A stretch of 64,000 nucleotides of DNA from Acanthosepion pharaonis (lineage: Eukaryota > Mollusca > Cephalopoda > Sepiida > Sepiidae). Every line of letters starts with the position of its first letter. Positions within the stretch are counted from its first letter, which is position 1. This document shows positions 1 to 10,739 of this stretch, piece after piece. The stretch spans positions 570,001 to 634,000 of the forward strand of contig CAHIKZ030005497.1 of assembly GCA_903632075.3 (NCBI GenBank), read 5' to 3'. Below the pieces are notes generated by a model. That model made no database searches. It saw only the letters and a program-made list of their open reading frames with translations, and was not told the DNA's origin. The position numbers and the translations under genes are program-made.

Positions 1-885
1 TGTACCTTGAGTTAGCTAACATTTGATTAAATATTTGCCGTATTTCTGTAGGAATGGATGACAAGATGGGAATCATGTGAACACGTAGTAAAGAAAATAA
101 AGTAGGTATGTGTGACAGTTACGAACTGAATAAAAATCCCGCGAACACCTTCAGTAACAGAGAATTCTCTAAAAGGAAGCACGCCAAATGCGCTCAAAGA
201 AAGCCAGGATCGTGTGGTTTTCCTCGTAATAGATTTCAACGCAGATTTTACATCCCCTCTAGGAAATATTCGAACCCAAGTAAAATGTAAGGATTTTGAA
301 TAGTAACTTTGAAAGAGGACGTATCTGAAACACTCATCATATGTCCTTATCGTCTATTAAATTAAATGCATAATTATCGAAAAAAAGGGGCCAGCTAAAT
401 TGTTGCGATAAACGAAATGGCGGAGAAGTACCCTAAGGTGAAAACACTGGCAAAAGTAACATCAAGTTGATATTGGAACAAATAAGCCGAGATTGATAGA
501 CCCAAATACGAGAACTGTCCCGGAATAATTGATTGAACTTGGCAACTAAACAGAAGGGATATTATTGCGTGAACAAACCCACTCCCGTGGTGTCATTGAC
601 TGATCATCTGTACTTCATCGATTACTACCAACTTAACCTGTTCAAGTCTAGGGTTAATCGTTATTTTCCGCACATATACGAATAGATTGTGCTTCTTACT
701 TATATTCTTTAATTCTCTACATCAAGAGGCTATTGGACCTTGTACTAAGTAAACATTATTACAAAAAATGTGTGATCGTCATTTTTACAATGAACGATTG
801 ATTATTTTTATTATTTCAAACGTTATTTTTTTAGTAGATACCCGCATTTGAGTAGACGCCCTGTATTTTTTTTTAACAGGATTTA
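1..885. other. No recognisable feature
   Basis: AT-rich unique-looking sequence. The short open frames at 27-290 have no family resemblance or supporting splice context that I can see. I find no repeat copy elsewhere in the window. Confidence 0.5.
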
Positions 886-887
886 TT

Positions 888-1022
888 TCACCTATCGGAT
901 TGCGCACTCGGGAAAATTTGATAAAGGAAGTGTAGCCTCTGACAGAATTCTCTTTGCAGGAGAAACCTCCGTCTGATCCGGTGTGCTTTGACCATTCGGC
1001 TACGGAGAGTTTCATAATCAGG
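888..1022 (-). repeat. tRNA-derived SINE, Ser/Leu-like head
   Basis: Read on the minus strand, the unit opens with TAGCCGAATGG, an A-box of the kind found in Ser and Leu tRNAs, followed by a degraded B-box region. It shares the blocks around GGATCAGACG, then CAGAGG, then a TTTTC-GTGCGC-rich tail, with the plus-strand copy at 1226-1345. A 76-residue open frame across it is incidental. No target-site duplication was established. Confidence 0.6.
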
Positions 1023-1225
1023 CAAAGTTCAATTTACCCTAAAGAAAATTCACCCATTCAGATTTTATCGAAAATCATATCTATTCAGTTCCGTACCCGA
1101 AAATAACGTTTGAAGCAATAAAAATCATTCAATCCTCAAGAAATGGCATTGATTACCTGTCAGATGGAAAACTGAGCAGGTGGGACTTTTATCGAGTGAA
1201 TTTGTTTTAAGGTAGTTAAAACCGT

Positions 1226-1345
1226 ACATTGTAAAGCTGTTCATAGCCGAGTGGACAAAACACACTGGATCAGACGATGGTTCATCGACGGAGTTCGAGA
1301 CCTGCCAGAGGTCATATTTTCTATATTAGGTTTTCTCGTGCGCGC
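1226..1345 (+). repeat. tRNA-derived SINE, Ser/Leu-like head (second copy)
   Basis: It has A-box TAGCCGAGTGG near 1246 and B-box GGAGTTCGAGACC near 1290, the correct order for an internal pol III promoter. The body aligns with the minus-strand copy at 888-1022, so two members of one SINE family face each other about 200 bp apart. A true tRNA gene is unlikely because the acceptor stem is not closed. Confidence 0.6.
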
Positions 1346-1361
1346 ATCCCCATAAAAATAC

Positions 1362-1780
1362 GACTATACTTTGCTTAGCGGCATATCAACTATCTATGGG
1401 TCATTTAATGCTGAAATTTAATTTTTCTTAGTAATTTTATTTACAAAAAATTATTGTTGGCATTTTTTTTTTACAAAATATATTGCTGGTAAATTTGTTT
1501 TTTTCAAAAAAAATTATTGCCATTAATTATTTTACTAAGAAAATAAATTGCTCGTATGTTCATTGTAAGAATATACTTTTATACATTCTTAGAGTTTGGG
1601 GTTTAATATTCGCCCTAGTTGAGACCCTAACAGATGCTGCCATCTTGGATTATGTTGAGCATGGGAACAACAGAAATTAAGATGTGATTCACGCTCCTCA
1701 AATCCTGCAATCTCTTGATCAGAGGCATTGCTGCCGGATGTAGTTTATCATCATAAGCAGGACGAGTTAGAAGTAATAAA
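1362..1780 (+). repeat. R-family dispersed repeat, copy 1
   Basis: The head reads CTTAGCGGCATATCAAC, then a 'gggtcatttaatgc' block, then several degenerate ~30-bp units built on 'tattgctggtaa..tttt'. The tail contains GAGCATGGGAACAACAG and TTGCTGCCGGATGTAG. The same order recurs at 7030, 10740 and 26618, and in reverse near 44145-44330. The 65-residue frame at 1483-1680 lies inside the repeat and is not considered a gene. The class of element is unknown; I see no transposase or tRNA head. Confidence 0.6.
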
Positions 1781-1789
1781 AATGCTTAT

Positions 1790-2934
1790 ATATGAAAGTG
1801 TGCATATCGTTTACATATTACACAAAAGTTTTCCTTAGTAATTACATTTTGTAATGCATAGGAGAAATATAGTCACTAGACACGTTGGATAGGTATACAA
1901 CGTTATTTTTATTATGATTTGCTTTCATTTATCAAGCAACTAAATATGACGAAACAAAAATAGCAACAAGATCAAACGTGGATACTTGGAAAAGTATATT
2001 GACATCTAGATGTCGTGACAATTCTCTTCTCTGTGTGACAGCCTATTTTAAGAAATCAGAATGAATCTTCTTTTTTCACACAAGACAGAACTGTCACTTT
2101 CCTCCAAAATTCAAATTTACAGAAAGCGTGAGCATAAGGAGTCTGCAACTGCTTCTGATTACTTGACAAACCTTAAGAAAAAAGTTAATAAAAAACAAAC
2201 AGATTAATTAAAGACAAATATGAATATGGCACTAAATCATACATAGATAAAAATATTTAATATATGTCATACAGCAGAAGGCTTGATGCTATATAGAACA
2301 TCGTCAGTTAATCTGTAGCATTAAGGATTCTCTTTGAACGTGGATTGGCTTCTCAATATTCCGTAAACGTACCTTTCCCTTTTTAAACGGTTTTCAAACT
2401 TGTGCACATCCCTGTCTCAACTCAACCTGTTTACATCCTGTGAAACAACCGTTAACCTTCTTTGAGTCTGGTTTCTGCCGTTGCATTCTATGACGTTATG
2501 TCCCATGTCAACCCTCTGTCACACATGCAATCTCTCAGGGGAGAACCTTCTTTAGTAACTTTTATATTGGGATCACAACAGATCAACTCTTCTTAGAAGA
2601 AAGGTTACTTATTGTGATTAATTTCAATCCAAGTCGCACTTATTTCCTGGACTGAATCACAACCTACAAAAGACAGAAATAGAAAAATTCGGAGAGAAAT
2701 GTTGAAATATACCAAGGATAACAAATAAAGTATGATTGAAAGAAATAGGAACCATCAGAATGCATGTATCTGTGGCGACACACCAATATAAGTGAAAAAG
2801 GTATTATGCAACCTCTGCTGCAGGCTTACAGTGTGAAGCGTCACATAAACTTTGAAAATAATTTTGACCAAAACTATTGCGAATGCATGTTATGGTAAAA
2901 GAAAATTTGCATTTTTATAACCAATATTAAGAAA

Positions 2935-2935
<1 letters not shown>
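1790..2935. other. No recognisable feature
   Basis: AT-rich sequence with no supported gene, RNA or repeat copy visible. Confidence 0.4.

Positions 2936-2937
<2 letters not shown>

Positions 2938-2973
<36 letters not shown>
2938..2973. repeat. (AT)n-(GT)n microsatellite
   Basis: Short AT run followed by about 14 GT units. Confidence 0.9.
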
Positions 2974-2975
<2 letters not shown>

Positions 2976-3023
2976 TATATATATACTTCTATGAGGAGTA
3001 TCGTTCAATTTACGTGTTTTAAT

Positions 3024-3135
3024 AATTGAAATCAAAATTTTAATTATTAAAACTCGTAAATTTCAGAAATACGTTATTCAAAAAAAAATTTCGCTTGAAG
3101 ATGGAACAGAGCTTACTTTAACTCAATTTAATTCA
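3024..3135 (+). repeat. Dispersed unit shared with 17,940-18,060
   Basis: The block containing 'aaatttcagaaatacgttattcaaaa' and 'cgcttgaagatggaacag' is almost the same as the block at 17,940-18,060. Here it is followed by a (CA)n-(TA)n array, so it looks like another element tail beside a microsatellite. No coding potential is seen. Confidence 0.6.
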
Positions 3136-3140
3136 ATAAC

Positions 3141-3146
3141 ACACAA

Positions 3147-3193
<47 letters not shown>
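3141..3193. repeat. (CA)n-(TA)n microsatellite
   Basis: About 16 CA units, one interrupted, followed by about 12 TA units, directly left of the palindrome at 3192. Confidence 0.9.
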
Positions 3194-3345
3194 AATATAA
3201 AATGAACATTGAACTCAACACTCAGAGGAGACACTATGTTTCATGCTAGACGCAATTATCAGGCAGCGCCGATTGTGGTTAGCATGAAACAGCCTGTCGC
3301 CTCTGAGTGTTGACTTCAATGTTCACTATTAATTTATATTTACAT
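3192..3345. mobile_element. Palindrome of two Penelope-like tails with degenerate hammerhead cores
   Basis: Two ~70-bp arms are inverted around position 3268. Each arm carries the tail seen at both ends of the Penelope-like element at 52.3-55.4 kb: GAAAC, a 5-nt loop, GTC, then CTCTGAGTGTTGA. The minus-strand arm keeps CTGATAA, stem-loop II, GAAAC and GTC (core G8 is A). The plus-strand arm keeps GAAAC-AGCCT-GTC-GCC but has lost the CTGANGA box. The outer flank (3340-3400) matches the outer flank of the large element. I infer collapse of an inverted-tail Penelope copy down to its two tails. Confidence 0.7.
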
Positions 3346-3399
3346 ACGCTCTATCTCTGATATTCTTCATCCCATAATTGAACACCTTAAAACCATCCC

Positions 3400-3403
<4 letters not shown>

Positions 3404-3494
<91 letters not shown>
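3404..3494. repeat. (AT)n microsatellite
   Basis: About 45 uninterrupted AT units. Translation gives a Tyr-Ile run that is not a gene. Confidence 0.95.
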
Positions 3495-3496
<2 letters not shown>

Positions 3497-3499
3497 GCA

Positions 3500-4410
3500 T
3501 ATTTTTTACCTGAATGTTTTTTAAATGCTATCGCGCGAATTTTACTTCTACATTTTCTGAAATTTGAGATTTTGTAGAAATTTATCAACAAGATTTGCTG
3601 CATCAGGAGAAAATAATATAATACTTTAGTCTTCGTCAAACCTCAAAGAAAATATACACAAGGAATTAAACAGACGAGACTGCAATTTGCATTGAAAATT
3701 TCTTTGATTTAATGGAATTTTGAATGAAGAAAAATTTTAAAAGATACTAAATTTTGAACAAAAGTTGGTTGTGAAATGCACAAAATTTTGTATGAAAAAG
3801 AGTATTTCAATACAGTATTAAATTTCTGTTTGAATACATTCGATTTCTAATTATTTAAAACTTATTTTGTAATTTGAATTGTGATATTTGAGTCCATTAT
3901 ACTTGAATTGTCTTATTCATATTGTATACCTATCGAAACTGTCTAATAAGTACATTTCAAATATTTATTTTTAAATGCAAATAAAATAAAAACATTATTT
4001 ATCATATAAACATGTTATCACAATTTTATATATATGTAAAAATTAATGAAACTTTATTGAACTTAAGCTGCACAGAGATATGAGGAAATAACAAGCGAGT
4101 TCAGTTCGTGCACAATGTATGAACTGAAAACATCTTTATTCGCTAGAGCAAGAATATGCTTATATGGTAATTACGTTTGCATCATTCGGAACGAAGAAGT
4201 GACTTATTACCAGAACAGAAGTTGTAGCGTTATTTTCTAACATTATGTCAAATTTTATATGCAAGTTTTTCAATAATTTCACAATAAAATTTGTGCAATC
4301 AATTTTTTTCGGATTTCATTATATCCATAAAATACATATAGAATGTGAGTTTCAGCGTATCAGATTTTATTTGAAATATTTACTCTGACTTAGGTGGTCT
4401 TCTGAAATAT
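3500..4410. other. No recognisable feature
   Basis: AT-rich sequence without a supported gene or repeat. Confidence 0.4.
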
Positions 4411-4412
4411 TA

Positions 4413-4665
4413 GGCACGGTGGAGTAATGGATAGAGGCTCGGATTGAGGAATCGACGAGTCGAGTTGGAATTCCAGTCGAATCCATTAAATAAACTTATG
4501 TACTCTTCTACTCCCCCCGCTATGGGTAAATGGCAGGACAGTTCAAGTTCTATAACCTTGGATGGCAGCTTGTCTACTGCCTACTTCATGAAAAAATCTG
4601 CCTCGTCAGTCATGTATCGAAAAATACATGATCCCCTAAGCGTCCATGGCGCATAACTGGATGAA
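4413..4665 (+). repeat. Octopus-type tRNA-derived SINE, copy 1
   Basis: It begins GCACGGTGGAGTAATGG (A-box region), with a B-box-like GAGTTGGAATTCCAGTC about 45 bp on, then a body with 'gctatgggtaaatggcagga' and a 3' part with CTGCCTCGTCAGTCATGTATCG. The copy at 16,460-16,775 has the same order of blocks. It ends beside a (TA)n array. The 70-residue open frame inside is incidental. Confidence 0.75.
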
Positions 4666-4677
4666 GATTATTCCCCG

Positions 4678-4679
<2 letters not shown>

Positions 4680-4737
<58 letters not shown>
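4680..4737. repeat. (AT)n microsatellite
   Basis: About 28 AT units directly after the SINE. Confidence 0.95.
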
Positions 4738-4739
<2 letters not shown>

Positions 4740-5010
4740 AGCTTATTTGCCTGAATAATCTCGGCATACTATGTTTGTTTATTTTAATCCTCAAAAATTC
4801 ATGGATAAATTTGTTAATACTGTTACAAAACTGAGTAAGAAATACGACGTATTTTGACAAGTTCTTTAAATCTAATCCGAGATCATCTTCAGGAGTGAAT
4901 TGCTAAGACAAAAATTAATGCAATTGATAGTTGTAAATTTTTGTGGCTAGTCAGTCTTTAATGTTTAACTTGAGTAGTAGTGAGTTAACTGAGAGGTTTT
5001 TCGTTTAACA

Positions 5011-5190
5011 ATGGCAGGATATTCATATCGTGATCAGACAGATATGATTTTTACATACGGTCGCGTAAATGGTAATGGACACAAGGCTGTACGCCTGTAT
5101 CAGATTGCGTTTCCAAACCAAAAGCAGCCGAGTCATCCAAGCTTTATCGTCGCGTTGCTGAGACAGGATCCGTTGCACGATAAAATATGA
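5011..5190 (+). pseudogene. DUF4817-type transposase N-terminal HTH domain, truncated
   Basis: A 59-codon frame starts MAGYSYRDQTDMIF and continues YGRVNGN...RLYQIAFPNQKQPSH. This is the pattern of the DUF4817 helix-turn-helix found at the N-terminus of a mariner-related transposase group, where the usual form resembles 'hFiYGrAnGNa..A.rlYqe.fP.r..P'. The ATG directly precedes the domain, as in the family. The frame stops at TGA soon after the domain and no DDE catalytic domain follows, so only the DNA-binding head remains. A C-terminal fragment of this broad transposase type lies at 8564-8907 on the other strand, but they cannot be one simple gene. Confidence 0.75.
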
Positions 5191-5330
5191 ATTGAGTCTA
5201 CAGTGCAATACAGCGCCATCTGACCTAAGCTTTCTTTAAACTTAAATGGACATATATTTATATGTACTTTTGTCCTTGTTTTGGTGGGAGGAACCCACCC
5301 CCAGTGTTTGTAAAAGCATTTTTGATAAAG

Positions 5331-5333
<3 letters not shown>

Positions 5334-5421
<88 letters not shown>
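5334..5421. repeat. (AT)n microsatellite
   Basis: About 43 AT units. Confidence 0.95.
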
Positions 5422-5424
<3 letters not shown>

Positions 5425-5449
5425 GATAACGCCTTTAAACACTGTGCCA

Positions 5450-5570
5450 TGTGTCCTGGAGGACATGGTTAGATCAGGATCCAAAGAGTGTGAGTTCAAT
5501 ACCCAGTTAAGGCAGTGGAGAACTTCCAGGGGGAAATTAACAGGAGATAACTGATAACTGACGTCCATCA
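5450..5570 (+). repeat. Possible SINE fragment
   Basis: GTGAGTTCAATACCCAG resembles a pol III B-box and an A-box-like ATGGTTAGATCAGG precedes it by about 25 bp. There is no second copy in the window to confirm it. Confidence 0.35.
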
Positions 5571-5574
5571 AACA

Positions 5575-6025
5575 TGGCACGTGGAACTAGAACAGTCTAC
5601 CCCGGTGAGCGAAATAAAGGGTTCAGTTCGACATTCCAACCACCTGAAGAAGGCCGAAACTTTGTGATAAATATGGCGACAAAGATGAGGACAATAGTCC
5701 GAATAATGTAAATAATGTACATAATACCTCATCTCAGAAATATAGACAGACTCGTTTCATTCAGTTTGCGCATTTTGCGCCAACGTGGTCACCACACCAT
5801 CTCACAACTGTGGTTCATGATGGCATTTATGGTAGAATAGTGCAATAGCTTCCCGGTTCATTTTGCACTGGAGAAATCCTCCTCTTAGTAGTCGATTTTT
5901 TTGGTATAGCTTTGTCTAAATAGGCAGGACCTAAAATGCAGCAGTTGATTGAATTCAGAGTGTCCTTATATTAGACTGGTTGCCATCCAACACTGTGTGA
6001 TACAGTATTTCCTACTATTTCACGC
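5575..6025. other. No recognisable feature
   Basis: Unique-looking sequence. CTGAAGAAGGCCGAAAC at 5643 has the look of a decayed Penelope tail, but stem pairing is poor. Confidence 0.35.
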
Positions 6026-6029
6026 ATAT

Positions 6030-6140
6030 TTGTGGAGAAAAGAAAGACTCCTACCTTTCTAAATCTGAATATAACTGAAGGTAATGAACTCGACTGGAAT
6101 TCAAACTACTCTTCGATTGCTCAGTCCGAACCCCTAAATT
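6030..6140 (-). repeat. Octopus-type tRNA-derived SINE, degraded
   Basis: Read on the minus strand it gives a GGGTTCGGACTGAGCAATC block, GAATTCCAGTCGAGTTCATTAC and GAAAGGTAGGAGTC, the same sequence of blocks as the SINE at 16,460. Confidence 0.6.
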
Positions 6141-6489
6141 TTACCCTACCAACAAAAGCAAAATCATTAACGAGAAGAAAGTGCTGGAGTCTAGTAAAGT
6201 AAAAATACTGTATATTTATAATAACCGATAATTATATTTCTTTTGTGTTAAGCTACATATATATAACGTATTACAGTTAGAGTACGTATGTAAAATTATT
6301 ACAATTAAACTACGTATATAAAAATTATTACATCTAATGTAAATATATACACAATTATCATGTTTAAGGTACGTATATAAAGATTTCTTTGGGTTGTAAG
6401 TAAGATATAATCACAAAGAAATAAGTTGAAAGTTTTTAGGTGTGAGGAACAAATTTTTGCAATCTGAATATTCTTTTTATTCTGTGACG

Positions 6490-6900
6490 TGACAGTAGGC
6501 GATCATTGTTCGCAACAAAGACTTGTTCTTTTCAGCATTTTGTAAGGTTTGTGTCTTTGCTATCTCTCATAATCTCCATTTCTGCCAATCAATTACACAA
6601 GCTCTATAGGAAAGGTCCTTCGCTGCTTTCCTCCTGTCTAATCATCCTCAATAGGCCCTGTGAGAGTTAAATTCAGCAAGTTCTCTCTCATCATTAGGTA
6701 GCCTAGGATTTTGAACTCTTTCACATTCTAAGAATACGTGTTCTTTTTGATTCTATTTTCCCTAAAACGTCCTCGTTACCCTTATGTTCGATCGATAGAA
6801 TTCTTTAGATCTTTCTGGAGAACCACTTCTCTGTTGGCTGATATCTCATCTTCCGCTGCGAAGAGATTGTCCAGTATTTGCTAGAGATGTCAAAACAATG
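6490..6900 (-). pseudogene. RTE-like LINE, C-terminal fragment of ORF2
   Basis: The minus strand encodes pieces such as ILGYLMMRENLLNLTLTG, equivalent to the 'rFLGHimRkegLenltLTGriegkR.rGRqr' segment near the end of an RTE/jockey-superfamily reverse transcriptase polyprotein. Several stops and frameshifts interrupt it. Other members of the same family are at 9120, 15,530, 21,020, 31,260-33,700 and 45,350. No 3' tail repeat was identified. Confidence 0.65.
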
Positions 6901-7029
6901 AGAAAGGCAGTAGAAAACATTTTTAAGGCAAGAACAAGAATGGAAACTGATAGAAAAAAAAAACGATTTTGAGGGAATTAATAGTGTAATAAAAAGAAAG
7001 AGGGTTGACCAGCTAGAAAATATATGATT

Positions 7030-7610
7030 TGGTTTAGTTTTGGTTTGTTTTACGGCATATCAGCCTGAATGGGTTATTTTATTTATTTTGTTTGAAGAAA
7101 AAATATCAAAATACATTTTGAAAAAAATATATTACCGCCAATAAAAATTGTCGGTAATATATTTTTTTCAAAATGTATTTCTGGTAATATTTTTTCTTCA
7201 AACATCTATTTCTGGGAATATCTTTATTCAAAAGAATGTAAAGCTGGGAATATTTTTTACAAAAATGTAGAGCTGTTTGCATTATTGGTAATTTTTTTTT
7301 TTTAAGTATTGCTGATGATAATTTTTCCCTCAAAAAACTATTGCTGGTAATAATTTTTACAAAGTATTTCTGGTATTAAAACTTATTTTTACACTTTCAT
7401 AGTGTTTTGACCCAAGTTTGGGTGTTAACTTTTTGCCCAAAGCTTTGATCCTAGCAGGTGCTACCACCCAGGGTCAGGGTGAACCTGGTGTCGCCAATAA
7501 TTAACTGGTTTTCCTCAAAACCTCCTGATCAGAGCCCTTTCTTTCGGGCGTATTTTATCGTCTTACTCAGGACGCGGATGTAGTTTATCTTCATACCCAG
7601 GACCGGAAAA
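7030..7610 (+). repeat. R-family dispersed repeat, copy 2
   Basis: It has the head GTTTTACGGCATATCAGC, then a run of degenerate 'aatgtatttctggtaatattttt' units from about 7085 to 7380. The tail is GGGTGTTAACTTTTTGCCC ... CAGGTGCTACCACCC ... CTCCTGATCAGAGCC. Between 7098 and 7175 two units are inverted and form a near-perfect hairpin. No coding potential is convincing. Confidence 0.6.
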
Positions 7611-8079
7611 TATATGAAGAATTTGATGTTCTGGATGCAAACAGGGAAAAAGATGATGAATATTAAGAACATTGGGCAATGGTCATATTTTAGTAAACAT
7701 TAAAAAGAGAAATGTGTAATTTGCTTAAAGAATTACATAAAAAAACAGACTTCTCAACATTTGTTATATAGAAATAAAGTGTCGCTGCCGACACTTGAGT
7801 TTGAACATAGATCGCCAGTAAGTAAGCATAGGCGATCCCCTTACTGAATTAAGTAGACCATGTGACCATAGAGGAAACGGATATACGTAGGAAGTAGCTG
7901 ACGACCAACGATCGCTAATTCCACTCTGTCCTCTATTACTATACGGGTCGCTTTTATCTACTCTATTTACTATAATGTTTACTATACTATTCACTATACG
8001 GTGGTTACTATTCGGGCCAGCATTATCAAGCAAGTAATATAGGTTGACCAAAAAAAACGGGAACTTTTTTACAATCATA

Positions 8080-8212
8080 ATATCCAGTGGCCATGCTGCC
8101 GGAATGCAATTTATCGTCATTGCCAGGACTAAATATATGAATATATTACTTTTGTTTATAAATACATTTGCCACCAGAATACGAAACACGTCTGGTAAGA
8201 TTTGTTCTTTTC

Positions 8213-8294
<82 letters not shown>

Positions 8295-8475
8295 ATGTGG
8301 AAGGAAATAAAATTAACACTGCATAGCAATTAAGTTTCTCAATTTCAGCGATCTCAGTCTATAAATATTCTTAAATGAAAGAATATTCAACGCTCATTTC
8401 ATTTTCAATAATCCGCATATGTCCTATATATTCGGCGTAAACAGTAATGACGCGTTGTCTGAAGTTGTCTTCAAG
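8080..8475 (+). repeat. Local duplication, copy A (pairs with 11,093-11,555)
   Basis: The block starting 'atccagtggccatgctgccgg' and ending 'gacgcgttgtctgaagttgtc' is almost the same as 11,093-11,555. A (TA)n array of about 37 units at 8216-8290 interrupts it, where copy B has a shorter array plus an 85-bp insert. The 5' part derives from an R-family tail. No gene is seen. Confidence 0.8.
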
Positions 8476-8563
8476 AGTGATGGAAGAAAAATATTTTATT
8501 CATAGTAATTGAAACCATAAAACATGTCATTTAAGAAACAATGATGGAATTTTCTTTTTTTTT

Positions 8564-8907
8564 TTAAATTACGTCCTGTAGATGGCGTCCTCCTGTACGA
8601 ATGTATTCTTGAAATCTGCTGTTGAGATTCCTCATTGACTGCTGCAACATCTCAGCTGGGATACTGTGAATTTCATCTTGAATTCTAAGTAGCGAAATGT
8701 TTACTTGCTTAAGGTCACTGTCTCGCAGTGTTGCCACTTGCTCATGTCTGGCAATACGCACTTTAAAAATTTCCATTTTTGGGGGTCAACCTGTATTAGT
8801 GCGAGTGATATTCGAAGGCGTCTGACACGAGTATTGTTCAACGGCGTTACGATAGTTGTATCTGTGATTACAAAGTCTCTGCTACTACGAGCATTACGAA
8901 ATGACAA
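8564..8907 (-). pseudogene. Mariner-related (DUF4817-type) transposase C-terminal fragment
   Basis: The minus-strand translation contains KQVNISLLRIQDEIHSIPA then EMLQQSMRNLNSRFQEYI and GRHLQDVIF. That is the C-terminal pattern of mariner-related transposases after the third catalytic Asp ('l..ri..ac..Ip.eml.r..r....Rl..Ci...GgH.e..'). The catalytic domain itself is missing or unreadable. A frameshift near 8770 is needed to continue upstream. Confidence 0.55.
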
Positions 8908-9119
8908 CGACTATTACTTGACATCATAAAAACATTAATCATTGGATGATCACTATGCGGTAATACATTTCTATAAACATAATGGCTAGGTAGAGGTTAG
9001 ATCCTTCATATAAATAGTCAACCACGAAAAACTGGAAGACAGTTAGAGTAATGTATACATGGCCTTTCAATGTTGATGATAATGATGACGATGATGGAAA
9101 AATAAATGCAGCTTATATC

Positions 9120-9440
9120 ATATGTTCTTGGAGAAAAACGCCTTTTTCCGCCATCCTTTCAAACAAGCTGACGAAGAAGGCTACCCGAAGCCTCCAAACT
9201 AACCTTTCTGCCATACTCATGTCTCGTTAATGTTAAATTCACCAGGTCCTCCTTCCTTATTATATGCCCAAGAAATTCTAGCTGTTTCTTTCTGATTCTT
9301 AGTCAGTGTCCTTTTTGTTTCCATTTTATATTTCTGTATTGCATAATTTCTCTGTCAATGCTATTCTCAACATCCTTGTGTAGAACCACATTTCTACTGT
9401 TATAACTTTGCTGTTCAGCTATGAGGCGATTCTTCAGTAT
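9120..9440 (-). pseudogene. RTE-like LINE, C-terminal fragment of ORF2
   Basis: The minus strand encodes 'qkyKMETKRTLTKNQKE' and a LGHIM-RKGDL-like segment followed by VNLTLTRHEYGRK-like residues with frameshifts, equivalent to the end of the RTE-like polyprotein. The right-hand end meets the mariner at 9454, so the mariner may have inserted into this LINE, but nothing of the LINE is seen on its other side. Confidence 0.5.
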
Positions 9441-9453
9441 TCAATGCCATATA

Positions 9454-10457
9454 CGAGAGTGGGCTGAAAAGTTTGATTATGAAGGAGCGATGCTCGAGCT
9501 GTGAAAGATTGCATGAGTACATTACAGATCTTATTAATAACTGCATTGTTTATTTCCAGTAAACTCGCTGTTCAAAAAAGACTTCAAAAGAAACTTGTAG
9601 CGACTTCTCTTCAAATTGAACAGAATTTGGTATTGTGGTTTTATCACGTACCTGCAGAAAAAAGAGTTTAGCCCACAGGACATTTAAGCATACATGGTTG
9701 CTACATTAGAGGATGTTTGTTCGGTGGGTGTTACGTCTTCTAACATCTTCTGACACCTTATCAACTGCGCACTAGCCTGCTTGCATCATGTGAAAATCTG
9801 ACATTATTTAAGGCAGCTTCAGGTGATATCCTTGAAAGTTTCCTAACCAAAAATGTTGGGTCCATCATTTTGAGCCAGAGACAATACATGCGTGGAAACA
9901 CACCACCTTGACGGCTCCAAAGTTGTTTCATCTGTAGATAAGGTGATGGTCTAAGTCTTTTGGGATACAAAAGCTTTGTGTTTATCGACTATCTTCAAAA
10001 GGATACACACCATCAATGGTGAGTATTAGGCCAACATGCTGAGGCAGTTACGATATGCTATCAAGAGCAAACGCCTAGGACGAAAGATGAATTATTTCAT
10101 CAGAGTAATGCACCAGCACACAGAACCTTGGTTTCAATGGCTGCTGTACATGACTATGACTTTGAACTTGTTGATCACCCTCTCTGATTTCGCCTCATCT
10201 GACTTTCATCTATTCTATAACATAAAAAACGGTGAGTTGGGACCTAGTGCATCAGTGATGATGACGTCATATGTACTGTTGATGACTTTTTTTTGACCAT
10301 CATGATGAAAAGTTCTTTATCCAATTAATCTAACCCCTGCAATATCGATGGAAGAAGTGGCAGAACTGCGGGGTGAGGACGATGTTGAGGGACCCTTTTC
10401 TGATTATATTCCATGAGAACATCCTCATCAGTTTATGAACTTTTCAACCGAACCTCG
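9454..10457 (+). mobile_element. Mariner element, degenerate
   Basis: The termini are inverted: CGAGAGTGGGCTGAAAAGTT at the left and, on the minus strand, CGAGGTTCGGTTGAAAAGTT at the right. Both lie inside TA dinucleotides (9452-9453 and 10,458-10,459), as expected for mariner insertion. The length is about 1.0 kb against about 1.3 kb for autonomous mariners, so internal sequence has been lost. The decayed transposase (9476-10,380) is on the plus strand. Confidence 0.85.
9476..10380 (+). pseudogene. Mariner transposase pseudogene
   Basis: Plus-strand frames give recognisable pieces: MKERCS at the start, FEPE then WKH, RQLRYAIKSKRLGRK, SSDFHLFYNIKNGE (equivalent to 'aPSDfhLF', containing the third catalytic Asp), FDHHDEKFF, and a YRWKKW piece equivalent to 'RW.kCv' at the C-terminus. 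Many stops and shifts interrupt it, and roughly 100 residues between the N-terminal HTH and the catalytic core are absent. It is not functional. Confidence 0.75.
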
Positions 10458-10739
10458 TATTGTTTTCTTTCTTCATAAAGACATTTTCCTGTTTCTTAAC
10501 ACTGGTTAGCTTCGGAATGCGTCGTTTTCTATTTCAATGTCATTAGAATTTCGGTGAGATATTTTTCATCCTCTTCGCAGATATTTAAAGCGGAAATAAT
10601 GACACACCATAAAGGTCACTGTTGCACCGGATAAGAAAAAATCGTACTTTAATAAACCAGATTTTACTACATAAATTGACCATTCAGTAACAATAATGTA
10701 TAAATTTCACATCAATATATAAAATTTTAGATTGAATGA

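Noticed and set aside
5640..5665. CTGAAGAAGGCCGAAAC as a hammerhead
   Set aside because: Helix II would be only GGCC-like with no loop, and no GTC follows at the needed distance.
7764..8189. 141-residue minus-strand frame
   Set aside because: It overlaps the local duplication and R-family tail, and is probably a chance frame in repeat DNA.
9761..9970. Minus-strand frame within the mariner
   Set aside because: Shadow of the plus-strand transposase pseudogene.
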